30,495 nucleotides of DNA from Lactobacillus amylolyticus DSM 11664 (GCF_000178475.1 NZ_ADNY01000038.1:1-30495); one strand, 5' to 3'; counted from the stretch's first letter, positions 1 to 9,134 are shown. The notes: generated by a model from the sequence alone, not told the origin. Numbers and translations are program-made.

Positions 1-2
1 TA

Positions 3-43
3 AAAAAAATAAAATGCCTGCAAAACAGACATTTTATTTTTTT
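3..43 (-). terminator. Rho-independent terminator after the tyrosine phosphatase gene
   Basis: A 14-bp stem (7-20 with 26-39) has a 5-nt loop and is flanked by A and T runs. One position pairs as U·G only when read on the minus strand and is a C/A mismatch on the plus strand, so it serves the minus-strand gene. The phosphatase stop codon lies inside the stem. Confidence 0.85.
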
Positions 44-492
44 GACTGAATATAAGTCAACAAGGCTGCACAGGCTTTTTTTATTTGTCTAAAAGCGGCA
101 TCAAAATCATTAGTGTACCATGGATCATCGATATCACCATAATCGTCGGCAAAATAAAGCAATTTATATTCTTTATGATCAGGATCGCCACCAGTAATTT
201 GATTCATATCCATAAAGTTTTCTTCATCCATACAGATTAGATAATCATACTTTTGATAATCATCCCTGACCATTTTCCTTGCAATATGCTCACCATAAGG
301 GACACCTTGTTTTTCTAATTCACGCTTTGCTCTCATGTCCATTGCATGTCCTACAGCATCGTTAGTAGCAGCAGCGAAATCAATCAAATATTGATCACCT
401 AATTTATTCTGATGAACCAAATCCTTCATGACAAACTCAGCCATGGGTGAACGACATATATTACCATGACAAACAAACAATATTTTATGCAT
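34..492 (-). CDS. Low-molecular-weight protein-tyrosine phosphatase
   Basis: Cytoplasmic phosphatase of the LMW-PTP family, which hydrolyses phosphotyrosine through a cysteinyl-phosphate intermediate. With the start used here (152 aa, normal for the family) the P-loop CHGNICRS lies at residues 8-15, giving nucleophile Cys8 and Arg14, and the general-acid loop DPWY is near residues 123-126. Two further ATGs lie just upstream at 504 and 501, but the AAGGA ribosome site directly touches the first, and family members start right before the KILFVC strand, so 492 was chosen. The gene overlaps the 3' end of the membrane protein gene by 8 nt, which suggests translational coupling. Its substrate is unknown; Gram-positive relatives often act on kinases or capsule regulators. 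Confidence 0.9.
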   Translation of the reverse strand: MHKILFVCHGNICRSPMAEFVMKDLVHQNKLGDQYLIDFAAATNDAVGHAMDMRAKRELEKQGVPYGEHIARKMVRDDYQKYDYLICMDEENFMDMNQITGGDPDHKEYKLLYFADDYGDIDDPWYTNDFDAAFRQIKKACAALLTYIQSKK

Positions 493-1207
493 GTGAAGCA
501 TCATTCCTTTTTATCCATTTTAACAAAAACAGCCAAGCAATAGCTAAAACAATGCCTATGATTAACCCTGTCCAAATACCGGCCTCAAGCTGAATTGAAA
601 TACCCTTGTAAACCGTGCTCTGCAACTCATTATTTGCCTCGTTGCAGAAATACCACAATGCTCCAAAAGAAATTATGGAACCCAGCAGAAGCGGAATCGA
701 AGCAGTATACCGTTTGAGCCACATTAAAACTGTACTCAGAATATAAAGCAAAATAATGACAAAAATTGAGTAACGATAAATGCTAATCAAATGGTGAACC
801 TGCCTAGATTCTTCACGTAATTTAGCATTGATTGCTTCAACAATAAAACGATTGATTACATCTTCCAAACGATTTTTGGCCTTAAGGCCTAAATCTCCTG
901 TACTTACCTTCCCCTTATCATCATAAACGCTAGTTAAATGATAAACATCTGCATAAGAAAATTTTAAATTGACGTGCTTAGGCAAGCCACTAATCAGCAA
1001 ATCCTCCAAACCAGATTCTTTGACAATTTCGACGCCGCTTTTAATCTCGGCATCTTCAGATTTAGAAAAAGAGCGATTAATAACCGTTCTTGCCATCTCA
1101 TGCGTATTATCAATTTTGATAGTAGCCGAACTTAAAAGTAAAAAATACAAAGACAAGCCAGCCAATAAAATCGCAACTAATCTAATTATTCTAGAACCAT
1201 ATTTCAT
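485..1207 (-). CDS. Membrane protein of unknown function
   Basis: Not recognised. The 240-residue product has an N-terminal membrane segment (about 7-27), an extracytoplasmic stretch of about 115 residues rich in charged residues, and three more hydrophobic segments (about 145-164, 170-187 and 212-233). A lysine-rich tail follows on the probable inner face. I see no catalytic motif. It sits between a HAD phosphatase (16-nt gap) and the LMW-PTP, whose start codon it overlaps, so the three are probably co-transcribed. The start ATG has a GGAAG ribosome site about 10 nt upstream. A role as anchor, sensor or substrate of the phosphatase is only a guess from position. Confidence 0.75.
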   Translation of the reverse strand: MKYGSRIIRLVAILLAGLSLYFLLLSSATIKIDNTHEMARTVINRSFSKSEDAEIKSGVEIVKESGLEDLLISGLPKHVNLKFSYADVYHLTSVYDDKGKVSTGDLGLKAKNRLEDVINRFIVEAINAKLREESRQVHHLISIYRYSIFVIILLYILSTVLMWLKRYTASIPLLLGSIISFGALWYFCNEANNELQSTVYKGISIQLEAGIWTGLIIGIVLAIAWLFLLKWIKRNDASHA

Positions 1208-1223
1208 TTACAACAAACTTCCA

Positions 1224-2039
1224 CTAAATTACAAACTTCTTTAACGCCTTGGCAATTCCATTATGATTATTATCATCAGTAACAAAATCAGCTTTTTCTT
1301 TAATTGAACTAATTGCGTTTCCCATTGCAATCTTTTTAAAATCAGGATTCTCAAACATCGATAAATCATTGCCCTGATCGCCAAAAATCATGACATCTTT
1401 AGGATTGATTTTTAATCTAGAAGCTAAGTCCATAACCGCATTGCCTTTTGAAGCACCAATTGCATTAATCTCAATACAATTGTCCAGACTGCGAACAATA
1501 TCATAGGATTCAAAAGTCCATTCTGGCAAAGATCCCCATAATTTAGCAATTTGATCACTATCTTTGGCACAAGTAAAGCCAACTTTATTGAAGGTAAAAT
1601 CTTTAGGGATTTCATCACGATTTCTTACGCGCAATTCATTATTAGTTAAAGCCGCGTTAATTTGCATTTGTACTGAAAGATTACGATCTAGCGTCCAAAA
1701 ACATTTGGTTGTTTCAAAATGCAAATTAACATGACTTAACCTTTGCAGACGAAGCATGGTATTAAAATCGTGATAATCCATTTCTTGACTCATTAAGACA
1801 TCGCCTGCCAAATTTTGAACTACCGCACCATTGAAGACGATCGCATATTGTTTTTCACCTTTTAAGCCAAGGATATCTTCATAAGGCATTACACCAGATA
1901 ATGGCCTGCCAGACACAAGGACAATTTTTATTCCTTGATTTTTAGCTTCTTGCAAAGTTCTCTGTGTTTCTGCTGATATTGTATTTGAAGTTGTTAATAA
2001 TGTTCCATCCAGATCAACCGCGATTAATTTGATAGCCAT
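1224..2039 (-). CDS. Cof-type HAD-superfamily phosphatase
   Basis: Cytoplasmic HAD hydrolase of the Cof/YidA type, usually acting on sugar phosphates or small phosphoesters. Motif I is VDLDGTLL at residues 8-15, giving the nucleophile and acid aspartates D9 and D11. Motif II is the VSGRP segment, and the C-terminal FGDQGNDLSMF supplies the metal-binding acids. The intervening cap is of the C2 type. An ATG 21 nt upstream is less likely, because the Shine-Dalgarno AAAGGAGGAAG would then be translated; it sits about 6 nt before the ATG chosen here, giving 271 aa. It is first in a three-gene unit with the membrane protein and LMW-PTP. The substrate cannot be read from sequence. Confidence 0.9.
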   Translation of the reverse strand: MAIKLIAVDLDGTLLTTSNTISAETQRTLQEAKNQGIKIVLVSGRPLSGVMPYEDILGLKGEKQYAIVFNGAVVQNLAGDVLMSQEMDYHDFNTMLRLQRLSHVNLHFETTKCFWTLDRNLSVQMQINAALTNNELRVRNRDEIPKDFTFNKVGFTCAKDSDQIAKLWGSLPEWTFESYDIVRSLDNCIEINAIGASKGNAVMDLASRLKINPKDVMIFGDQGNDLSMFENPDFKKIAMGNAISSIKEKADFVTDDNNHNGIAKALKKFVI

Positions 2040-2078
2040 CCATTCTTCCTCCTTTACCAAAATTTAATCTTCTTTTTT

Positions 2079-2084
2079 ATTATA
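2079..2084 (-). promoter_or_regulatory. Possible -10 box for the HAD gene
   Basis: A perfect TATAAT lies on the minus strand about 40 nt before the HAD start, just beyond the U-run of the terminator that ends the mtl remnant. No good -35 box is visible, because the terminator stem occupies that place. Confidence 0.35.
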
Positions 2085-2085
2085 C

Positions 2086-2115
2086 AAAAAGCCGTGAGTT
2101 TCCTCACGACTTTTT
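2086..2115 (-). terminator. mtlD: Terminator downstream of the mtlD remnant
   Basis: A 13-bp stem (2086-2098 with 2103-2115) closes a GAAA tetraloop on the minus strand. The 3' arm ends in five Ts. One U·G pair exists only in the minus-strand sense. Confidence 0.85.
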
Positions 2116-2163
2116 AAAGTTTATTTGAATGGATATTTATTGCTTAAAACTTTTATTTTTTAA

Positions 2164-2745
2164 TTAGGCTTTCTTTTCGTCTTTTTCAGCGTTGTGGTAA
2201 GACTTAACGATTTCGTCAACCAATTCTGGATCATCCTTCAAGCCGGTGGTTTCAACAATGACGTCCTTAAGATCTTCATCTTTAAGCATTTGCATCAATT
2301 TAACGCTTTCCTTGTCCTTAGGTTCGTCAAAGTGGTAAATTCTACCAACAGTTTCCATCAAAGCGCTATAGTCCAAGTTTCTTTCCTTCAATTCACGAAT
2401 TGGACGAATAAATCTTTCGTTGTAACCCAACTTACGGATTGGAGTTCTACCTACACGAGCAATATCATCTGAAATGTATGGGTTTTGGAATCTGCTCAAA
2501 ATCTTGTTGTGGTATTCTTCCAAACTTTCTTCAGTAAATTCCTTGTTCCACTTGTGGTACAAAAGTGAACGGGTTTCGCTCAAAACTCTCTTAACTTGCT
2601 TCAAAACAAATGGATCTTTAATTGCATCACCAATTGTTGAGTAGTCCAAGTTCTTGCCAGTGTAGGCAACAGTTGCGTGACCAGTATTAACTGAGAACAA
2701 TTTTCTTTCAATGTAAGGTTCAAGGTCTGGAGCGTAATCAACACC
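2164..2745 (-). pseudogene. mtlD: 3' half of mannitol-1-phosphate 5-dehydrogenase
   Basis: The reading frame matches the C-terminal half of MtlD, the NAD-dependent enzyme interconverting mannitol-1-P and fructose-6-P. Recognisable stretches include [20 protein letters not shown] at the 5' edge, then [12 protein letters not shown], and [12 protein letters not shown] further on. About 193 codons remain of a family length near 385. The N-terminal Rossmann fold with the NAD-binding glycines is absent, and no start codon or ribosome site belongs to this frame. At about 2743-2750 the sequence changes abruptly to the 3' region of mtlR, so a deletion removed the mtlR end, any mtlF (EIIA) gene and the 5' half of mtlD. 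An internal ATG at 2700 could give a 178-residue fragment, which would be non-functional. Confidence 0.85.
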
Positions 2746-4679
2746 ACTCCCTGCTCAACCTCAGAAAGGTCCTCAGGCCCAAGCATTAGCAGAACGCGTT
2801 TTACCTGAATTTCATTATGGTCCATTGCTGCCAGAGTAATTTCATTATCTAAATCAAAAATTGTAAATGAACACCGCGTAATATCAGGACTGCTTGTATG
2901 GAGCAAGGCAAGGTGACTGTTTGGAATACCAACTGGAGCAAGCCTGATTCTCTTTAATAGTCTTTTGGCTACTGAGAGTTGGTTCTTAATTAGACTCCGA
3001 TCTGAATGAGCCAAGCACTCCTGCACAATTGCAATTAGATCCTCAGCATTATATTCCAGACGCTGAACCTTGATGCCATTGACCAAGTCCGAGCAAAATA
3101 AAGTACTGATTGAAAATTGTGAGAGCTTTTCAACAGCATGGCTTCCACCATTTTGAGCAGGCTGCTGATTCATTGAAGCTTCTGCAGGGAATTTTTGCTC
3201 ATATTCCTTGATATAAGAATGAATGTGGTTGATCTCATCATCAAGAAGCAAAGGACTGACTAATAAATAATCGCGTGAAAGACCTTTTAACTCCAGTGTT
3301 GAAAGAATAAGATCATATTTTTGCAAATCAAGTTCGGCCAAATTTGAAACACGACTTAATTTAATATGCTTAATTTCTGGGAATTTCTGCTTTAATCTTG
3401 CCCCTAAAATTGCTGAAGTACCTATCCCATTTTCACAGATTACCAAAGCACTTAAGGATTGACTGTTTTTTCTGCTGGTATATTCATTGGCAAAATAGAG
3501 CAATACAAGCTGCATTTCAGAATTTGTAAGCTGCGATTGCGGAAATTCTTTAATCCAGCTTTCTTTGACCACCTGATATAAATCGCTAAAGCGATTGCTA
3601 AGTCCTGCCAGCATTTCTATTCGCGTATTGGGCAATGGCGTGACGCGATGCTCGCTCAAACTAAGAATGTGCTGAGTTAGCCGATTGACAAAATTAGGAT
3701 TTTTTTGGAAGTTCCAGTGCATTTGTTCTGAAACATTTTTAACATAGTTTTTTACTTTAACGGAAACTTCCAATTCATGGTCACTATCATATGACAAAAC
3801 TGATTGGCGATGATCGCAATTCATGACCTTATTGGCTAAATAAGTAATGTCATTAGGTGAGACTGCTACGCTCTTAATTTTTGAATACAGTGACATAAAT
3901 TTGAAAACATAGCCCTGATATCTTAAAGAATCATGAGCAGGCTTCACTAGCTCAGCAGAATAGCCTTCGTCAATACGCATGATTGAGACGGTAAATGCCA
4001 AAATCACTTCAATAATTTGATAATCGGAATCTAATTTAATATTGCTAAAAACGCTTTTATCTAAGCATTCCTTAACGTCAACTAATGTATCTCGATTTAG
4101 CAGCCGTAAAAAATAGTTAGGATCATCTTGTTCATGATGCAAGTAACGAAAGAAATCATAGTCATTGATTTCACTTAATAAAATTCCAATTAAAACCTGA
4201 CGCCGTTCACTTTCCGGACTTGCAACCGAAATTCCTACTCCCTTTTTTCTAATCAAACTGATTTTATACTCGGCCAAGGATTTTTCAACTACATCCAGGT
4301 CATTTTGAATAGTGGCTTCACTGACATTTAAATCAAGCGCTAATTGAATTATTTTGCATGGCTCATTTGCCAATAACAAACTCGCCGCAATGGCATTTTC
4401 TCGTTCAGCCACTGTCATGGTCATTTGTCCCTGTACTTTTTGTACCGAGACATTTAATTTTTTAAGAGCGGGCTGGTCGCCTTGTAAACTATATTTTTTT
4501 CTTCTCATTGCTTATTTCTAGGCCTTCTTGGGCTAAAGCTGAACGCAAATTTTTAAATTCGCGATAGATATTCGCCGACTTACCCCAACACGTTCTTCTA
4601 ATTCTTTAATTGTCAAACCCGCAGGACTTGCAGCTAGAACAGCCAAAATCTGCTTTTGTCTATCTGTTAAAAAATTCAT
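2743..4679 (-). pseudogene. mtlR: Mannitol operon activator MtlR, frameshifted and 3'-truncated
   Basis: This is a BglG/MtlR-type transcription activator with the domain order N-terminal HTH, second HTH, two PRDs, EIIB-like domain (Cys in VICENGIGTS) and an EIIA-like domain. Translation from the ATG at 4679, which follows an AAAGG ribosome site, gives a normal HTH start (MNFLTDRQKQILAVL...GLTIKELEERVGVSRR). A one-base loss at 4570-4571 then throws it into a stop. The rest continues in another frame (IYREFKNLRSALAQEG..., then KKYSLQGDQ). At the other end, after LSEVEQ, the frame runs out of register into mtlD sequence and ends at 2601. Both ends are therefore broken. The long 635-codon open frame (2601-4508) lacks the first HTH and should not be annotated as intact. 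Confidence 0.85.
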
Positions 4680-4716
4680 CCTAATCAACCTTTATTTTTC
4701 ACTACCACTTCTTATC

Positions 4717-4722
4717 TATGAT
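4717..4722 (-). promoter_or_regulatory. Relic -10 box upstream of mtlR
   Basis: TATAAT occurs on the minus strand about 40 nt upstream of the old mtlR start, after the glmS terminator. No convincing -35 is seen. It may be the leftover promoter of the mtlR gene. Confidence 0.3.
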
Positions 4723-4732
4723 TATACCCAAG

Positions 4733-4768
4733 AACAAAAAAGAGAACAGATTCAAAATCCGTTCTCTT
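4733..4768 (-). terminator. glmS: Terminator of glmS
   Basis: An 11-bp stem (4741-4751 with 4757-4767) includes one G·U pair formed only on the minus strand. A run of six Ts follows on that strand. Confidence 0.9.
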
Positions 4769-4787
4769 GATTTTATTGATTTAATGA

Positions 4788-6599
4788 CTATTCAACAGTA
4801 ACACTCTTAGCCAAGTTACGTGGCTTATCAACATCCAAGCCCTTGTTCTTAGATGCATAGTAAGCAAGAAGTTGGGTTGGAACAACTGTTAACAAAGCTG
4901 ACATGTAGTAATTGATGTCTGGCAAAACAATTGTATCTTCGTCATTTGCAAACTTCTTACCAACAATAGTGATAATGCTTGCACCACGAGAAACTACTTC
5001 TTGAATATTGCCACGAGTCAAGTCTGCCGTAACTGGATCATTAATCAAAGCGATAACTGGCGTACCTTTTTCAATCAATGAAATAGTTCCGTGCTTAAGT
5101 TCAGCGGCAGCAAAACCTTCAGTTTGAATGTAGGAAACTTCCTTTAACTTCAAAGCACCTTCCAGAGCAACTGCATGATCAATACCACGACCGATGTAGA
5201 AGGCATTTCTTGATGGTACCAAGTATTTCTTAGCTAACTTTTCAAGTTTTTCTTTACCATCAACAATTTGTTGAATACCTTCAGCAGCAATAGCTAAATC
5301 ATGTTGCAAATCCCAATCTTTAGCTTCTTTGACGCCTAATTTTTCACCCAATGCCTTAGCTAAAACAGCTTGTAAGGCAACTTGAGCGGTATAAGCCTTA
5401 GTTGAAGCAACGGCAATTTCAGGACCGGCTCCTAAAAGCATAGTGTAGTTGGCTTCACGTGACAAGGTTGAACCTTCAACGTTTGTCATTGTTAAGCTTG
5501 GAATACCACGTTTATTTGCTTCCTTCAATACAACACGTGAGTCGGCGGTTTCACCTGATTGAGTTAAGAAGATGAAGAATGGGTGCTTGCTCATCATTGG
5601 GAAGTGGTACCCAGCTTCTGAAGCATAGCCAACTTCTGTTGGAATGCCAGTATAATGTTCAAAAATTGACTTACCAACTAAACCTGCATGGTAACTAGTA
5701 CCGGCAGCGAAAATATAAAGGCGATCAGCTTGAGAAACAGCATCAATGATCTTTTGATCAACCTTTGGTTCACCATTTTCATCAAGGTAATGTTGAGACA
5801 TGTGACGCATTACGCCTGGTTGTTCATCAATTTCCTTTAACATGTAGAATTCGTAAGTGCCCTTAGAAGCTGCGTTTGGATCAATGTTCAAAACGTGTGG
5901 TTCACGGGTTACCTTCTTGCCATCAATAGTTTCAATCGTGTAACTATCCTTGGTGATGTCACCAACATCACCATCTTGCAAGTCAACGAAAGTCTTGGTT
6001 TGATCCAATACAGAAATAGCATCTGAAGCAATAATGTTAAAGCCATCTCCTAAACCAAGCATCATTGGTGATTTGTTTTTAGCGATGAAAACATGATCTG
6101 GTTCAGTATTATCAACAAGTAAGAATGCGTAAGAACCTTTAACAAGCTTCAAAGCCTTCTTGAATGCAGCGAAAGCATCTAAGTTTTCATCACGAGCAAT
6201 CTTGCTAATTAATTGAACAACTACTTCAGTATCAGTATCTGAATGGAATTTAACACCTTGTAAGTATTTTTCCTTCAATTCCATGTAGTTTTCGATCACA
6301 CCATTGTGAACCAAGTAGAAACGTTTAGTTTCATCATAATGTGGGTGAGCGTTGTCAACAGTTGGCTTGCCGTGAGTTGCCCAACGAGTATGACCAATTC
6401 CAACTAATCCTTGTTCATCTGGAGTTAACTTTTCTTTTAAATTGGAAATACGACCAACTGCTTTAGTTAAGTATTCATTACCATTTAAATCATTTAAGTA
6501 AATACCAGCTGAATCATAGCCACGGTATTCAAGATTTGTTAATCCATTTAAGATAATATCTCTGGCTGGTTTACCAACAACACCAACAATTCCGCACAT
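4788..6599 (-). CDS. glmS: Glutamine--fructose-6-phosphate aminotransferase (isomerizing)
   Basis: Makes glucosamine-6-phosphate from fructose-6-P and glutamine, the entry step to UDP-GlcNAc. The 603-residue protein starts MCGIVGVVG, so Cys2 is the glutaminase nucleophile after Met removal. The N-terminal Ntn glutaminase domain covers about residues 1-220 and includes GHTRWATHG and the EYRGYDSAG motif. Two SIS sugar-isomerase domains follow (about 290-430 and 460-590), with the LTQSGETADS motif. The C-terminus PRNLAKSVTVE is typical and needed for sugar binding in the family. The gene has its own promoter and leader and is separated from glmM by a terminator. A GGAG ribosome site precedes the ATG. 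Confidence 0.98.
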   Translation of the reverse strand: MCGIVGVVGKPARDIILNGLTNLEYRGYDSAGIYLNDLNGNEYLTKAVGRISNLKEKLTPDEQGLVGIGHTRWATHGKPTVDNAHPHYDETKRFYLVHNGVIENYMELKEKYLQGVKFHSDTDTEVVVQLISKIARDENLDAFAAFKKALKLVKGSYAFLLVDNTEPDHVFIAKNKSPMMLGLGDGFNIIASDAISVLDQTKTFVDLQDGDVGDITKDSYTIETIDGKKVTREPHVLNIDPNAASKGTYEFYMLKEIDEQPGVMRHMSQHYLDENGEPKVDQKIIDAVSQADRLYIFAAGTSYHAGLVGKSIFEHYTGIPTEVGYASEAGYHFPMMSKHPFFIFLTQSGETADSRVVLKEANKRGIPSLTMTNVEGSTLSREANYTMLLGAGPEIAVASTKAYTAQVALQAVLAKALGEKLGVKEAKDWDLQHDLAIAAEGIQQIVDGKEKLEKLAKKYLVPSRNAFYIGRGIDHAVALEGALKLKEVSYIQTEGFAAAELKHGTISLIEKGTPVIALINDPVTADLTRGNIQEVVSRGASIITIVGKKFANDEDTIVLPDINYYMSALLTVVPTQLLAYYASKNKGLDVDKPRNLAKSVTVE

Positions 6600-6613
6600 A
6601 TTTTTTCTCCTTT

Positions 6614-6643
6614 GGTCTAGTTCAATATTTTTGAATGGACTAG
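6614..6643 (-). promoter_or_regulatory. Stem-loop in the glmS leader
   Basis: An imperfect inverted repeat (CTAGT with ACTAG, plus TTCAA with TTGAA) lies a few nucleotides upstream of the glmS ribosome site, inside the predicted 60-nt leader. It could modulate translation or mRNA stability. I see no glmS ribozyme core. Confidence 0.4.
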
Positions 6644-6667
6644 TTAATATTTATTGTTACAGGTGCA

Positions 6668-6696
6668 ATAATAGCCTTTTTTATAAAATTGGTCAA
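6668..6696 (-). promoter_or_regulatory. glmS promoter
   Basis: On the minus strand TTGACC and TATTAT are separated by exactly 17 nt. This gives a sigma-A type promoter just downstream of the glmM terminator, with a predicted start near 6661. Confidence 0.8.
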
Positions 6697-6728
6697 GGAT
6701 ATTATTTTAAAATTGGTATATTCTTTAT

Positions 6729-6762
6729 ATAAAAAAGAAACCCAGATTTCTCTAGGTTTCTC
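6729..6762 (-). terminator. glmM: Terminator of the cdaA-cdaR-glmM unit
   Basis: An 11-bp stem (6736-6746 with 6751-6761) closes a GAAA loop on the minus strand and is followed by six Ts. One U·G pair exists in minus sense only. It lies just after the glmM stop and upstream of the glmS promoter. Confidence 0.85.
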
Positions 6763-6783
6763 TTCTTGTTGTCACTCAACTGG

Positions 6784-8136
6784 TTAAGCACCCATTTCGC
6801 TCTTAACCACGTCAGCAACTTGTTGACAATACTTATCAGCTAATTCTTGAGTTGGAGCTTCAGTCATTACTCTAAGCAAAGCTTGAGTACCTGAAGGTCT
6901 TACAAAAATTCTGCCTTCGCCATTCAAGTTCTTTTCTACTTCAGCGATTGCATCCAAAATTGGTTGGTGTTCCTTCCAAGTCTTCTTATCCTTCACTGGA
7001 ACATTGATCAATTGTTGTGGATATTCTTTAAAGTCAGTTAACAATTCGGAAAGTGACTTGCCTGTCTTCTTCATGACTAACATTAAATGAAGACCAGTTA
7101 ACATACCATCACCAGTATTATGATAATCGCTCATAATAACGTGACCTGATTGTTCACCACCAAGGTTATAACCATGGGCACGCATTTCTTCTGAAACATA
7201 GCGGTCACCAACTTGAGTACGGACATTCTTCAAGCCCTTTCTTTCAAGAGCCTTGGTAAAGCCTAAGTTACTCATAACAGTAGTAACAATGGTATCCTTC
7301 TTTAAACGTCCATGTTCAGCTAAGTAGGTACCGATTACGTACATAATGTGGTCACCGTCAACTTCATTACCATTTTCATCAACAGCAATACAACGGTCGG
7401 CATCACCATCAAAGGCTAAACCAAGTTGTGCACCTTGTTTAACGACTTCTTTTTGAAGCTTTTCAGTATGGGTTGCACCAACATGATCATTAATGTTTAA
7501 CCCATCTGGATGAGTAGCAATGGTAGTAAAATCAACGCCACAATCAGCAAACAATCTAGAAATCAAAGCACTTGAAGCACCATTGGCACCGTCGATTACA
7601 ACTTTGATACCACCCAAGTCTTCAGGAATAGTATTTTCAATAAATTGTAAGTACTTGCTGCTGCCTTCGTGGAAATCAGTAACAGTCCCTAAGCCTTTAG
7701 CAGATGGACGAGGTAAAGTATCTTCCTTAGCATCGATTAATTTCTCGATATCTTCTTCCATTGCATCTGAAAGCTTTAAACCATCGCTACCAAAGAACTT
7801 AATCCCATTGTCTTCTACTGGGTTATGTGAAGCAGAAATTTGAACACCTGCATCTGCACCTTGTGCACGAACCAAGTAAGAAAGTCCTGGGGTAGTAATG
7901 ACACCAACTTCCAAAACTTCAATTCCGACAGAAAGCAAACCAGAAATCAGTGCGTATTCAAGCATTTGACCAGAAATACGTGTATCACGAGAAACAAGAA
8001 CGCGAGCTTGCTTGCCATCTTCTTTTTCTTTAGTCAAAACATAGCCACCATCACGGCCAAGCTTAAAAGCCATTTCTGGAGTTAAGCTTTGATTAGCAAC
8101 ACCACGTACACCATCTGTTCCAAAATATTTCAACAT
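6784..8136 (-). CDS. glmM: Phosphoglucosamine mutase
   Basis: Converts glucosamine-6-P to glucosamine-1-P for UDP-GlcNAc synthesis. The 450-residue protein begins [12 protein letters not shown] and has the active-site phosphoserine loop ISASHNP (Ser103), the Mg-binding DGDADR loop (243-248), the sugar-binding GEQSGH and the C-terminal phosphate-binding RPSGT. Length and order are normal. It follows cdaR after 26 nt with no terminator between them, forming the cdaA-cdaR-glmM operon conserved in Firmicutes. In several relatives GlmM binds CdaA and lowers c-di-AMP synthesis. glmS lies directly downstream but is separately promoted. Confidence 0.98.
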   Translation of the reverse strand: MLKYFGTDGVRGVANQSLTPEMAFKLGRDGGYVLTKEKEDGKQARVLVSRDTRISGQMLEYALISGLLSVGIEVLEVGVITTPGLSYLVRAQGADAGVQISASHNPVEDNGIKFFGSDGLKLSDAMEEDIEKLIDAKEDTLPRPSAKGLGTVTDFHEGSSKYLQFIENTIPEDLGGIKVVIDGANGASSALISRLFADCGVDFTTIATHPDGLNINDHVGATHTEKLQKEVVKQGAQLGLAFDGDADRCIAVDENGNEVDGDHIMYVIGTYLAEHGRLKKDTIVTTVMSNLGFTKALERKGLKNVRTQVGDRYVSEEMRAHGYNLGGEQSGHVIMSDYHNTGDGMLTGLHLMLVMKKTGKSLSELLTDFKEYPQQLINVPVKDKKTWKEHQPILDAIAEVEKNLNGEGRIFVRPSGTQALLRVMTEAPTQELADKYCQQVADVVKSEMGA

Positions 8137-8162
8137 TTAAAAAACAACCTCTCCCAAGTATT

Positions 8163-9134
8163 TTAATTTTGCTTTGAACTACTTGTCTCTTTAACTTTTA
8201 TTTGAATTTGAACAGAACTTGGCTCTGCTCTAACTACACCCTTCGGTAATTTTATCTGATATGTTTTGCTGGTTGAAGAAGTAATATTTTTCAAATTGAC
8301 AATTAATTTGATTTTACTCAACTTCTTCAAAACAGATTCATTTCCGTACAAAACAATGTTGTTTTGCTTAGCAGTAACTGAATATACCCGATTGCTTTCT
8401 TCATTCTTTGAACTCAGACTCAACTTAACGGTTTTCTTAGCAATCGAAATTGGGATCGAGACCCGCGCAGCGGCTGGCTGAATGATGACATTCAATTGGC
8501 GACCCTTTTTATCTTCAGCAACTAGCATTACCTCCCGCTCATAATTGTGATTAATATTATTCGGCAAAGTAACCTTGGCAACTATCTGGTCAATCTGATT
8601 TACCTCTCCTTTAGCACCGGTTACTTCGACTTGACTTGGACTGACACTCGTCTTGCCAACATGATAACCGGCGGCCACAGCATTTTTATTATACTCTATT
8701 CGCACTGGCATGGTGGTAGATTTTCGCCTTTGAATATTAACTTTTATAGTTTTGGGATTAATCGAATACGACAGCTGCTTATTCAAGCCAGTGATTTGAA
8801 CCTTAACAGTATGTACACCAACTTTTTTCTTGGTTAAATCAATGTACGCACGGAAATTTTGCGTATTAACGGTTGAAGTCACCAAAGCATTTGAACCTTC
8901 AAGAGTAACTTTAACTTTTTCGGGATAGCCCACAACATAATACTTATCAGTATCAACTAATACCTGCAATGGAACTTTGATCGTTTGCGTCTCGGTTGCC
9001 GTCTGTCTTGTTTTGCTGCTTTCGCCCTGAGTTAAAAAACCAGTTTGGGTGGAATCAATATAAATAACGATTAATACAGCCAGCAATAAAGAAACAATGC
9101 GAATAAACCATGGTTTATTCCAAAAATTCTTCAT
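8163..9134 (-). CDS. cdaR: CdaA regulatory protein CdaR (YbbR domain)
   Basis: Membrane-anchored extracytoplasmic partner that modulates the diadenylate cyclase CdaA. The start chosen overlaps the cdaA stop as ATGA, with a GGGGTG ribosome site 8 nt upstream. The longer frame beginning at 9155 would sit inside cdaA. The product (323 aa) has one N-terminal membrane segment (WFIRIVSLLLAVLIVIYI). After it come about three YbbR beta-repeats, seen as recurring segments of the type YEVVGYPEKVKVTLEGS and VSPSQVEVTGAKGEVNQI. The C-terminus is Lys/Ser rich. Coupled translation with CdaA fits a stoichiometric complex. Confidence 0.93.
   Translation of the reverse strand: MKNFWNKPWFIRIVSLLLAVLIVIYIDSTQTGFLTQGESSKTRQTATETQTIKVPLQVLVDTDKYYVVGYPEKVKVTLEGSNALVTSTVNTQNFRAYIDLTKKKVGVHTVKVQITGLNKQLSYSINPKTIKVNIQRRKSTTMPVRIEYNKNAVAAGYHVGKTSVSPSQVEVTGAKGEVNQIDQIVAKVTLPNNINHNYEREVMLVAEDKKGRQLNVIIQPAAARVSIPISIAKKTVKLSLSSKNEESNRVYSVTAKQNNIVLYGNESVLKKLSKIKLIVNLKNITSSTSKTYQIKLPKGVVRAEPSSVQIQIKVKETSSSKQN

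Noticed and set aside
2601..4508. A 635-codon open frame as an intact regulator gene
   Set aside because: It lacks the N-terminal HTH, which lies in another frame from 4679, and its last ~45 codons are out-of-frame mtlD sequence.
6600..6783. glmS ribozyme riboswitch upstream of glmS
   Set aside because: The characteristic core and cleavage site are not seen, and the promoter leaves only about 60 nt of leader.
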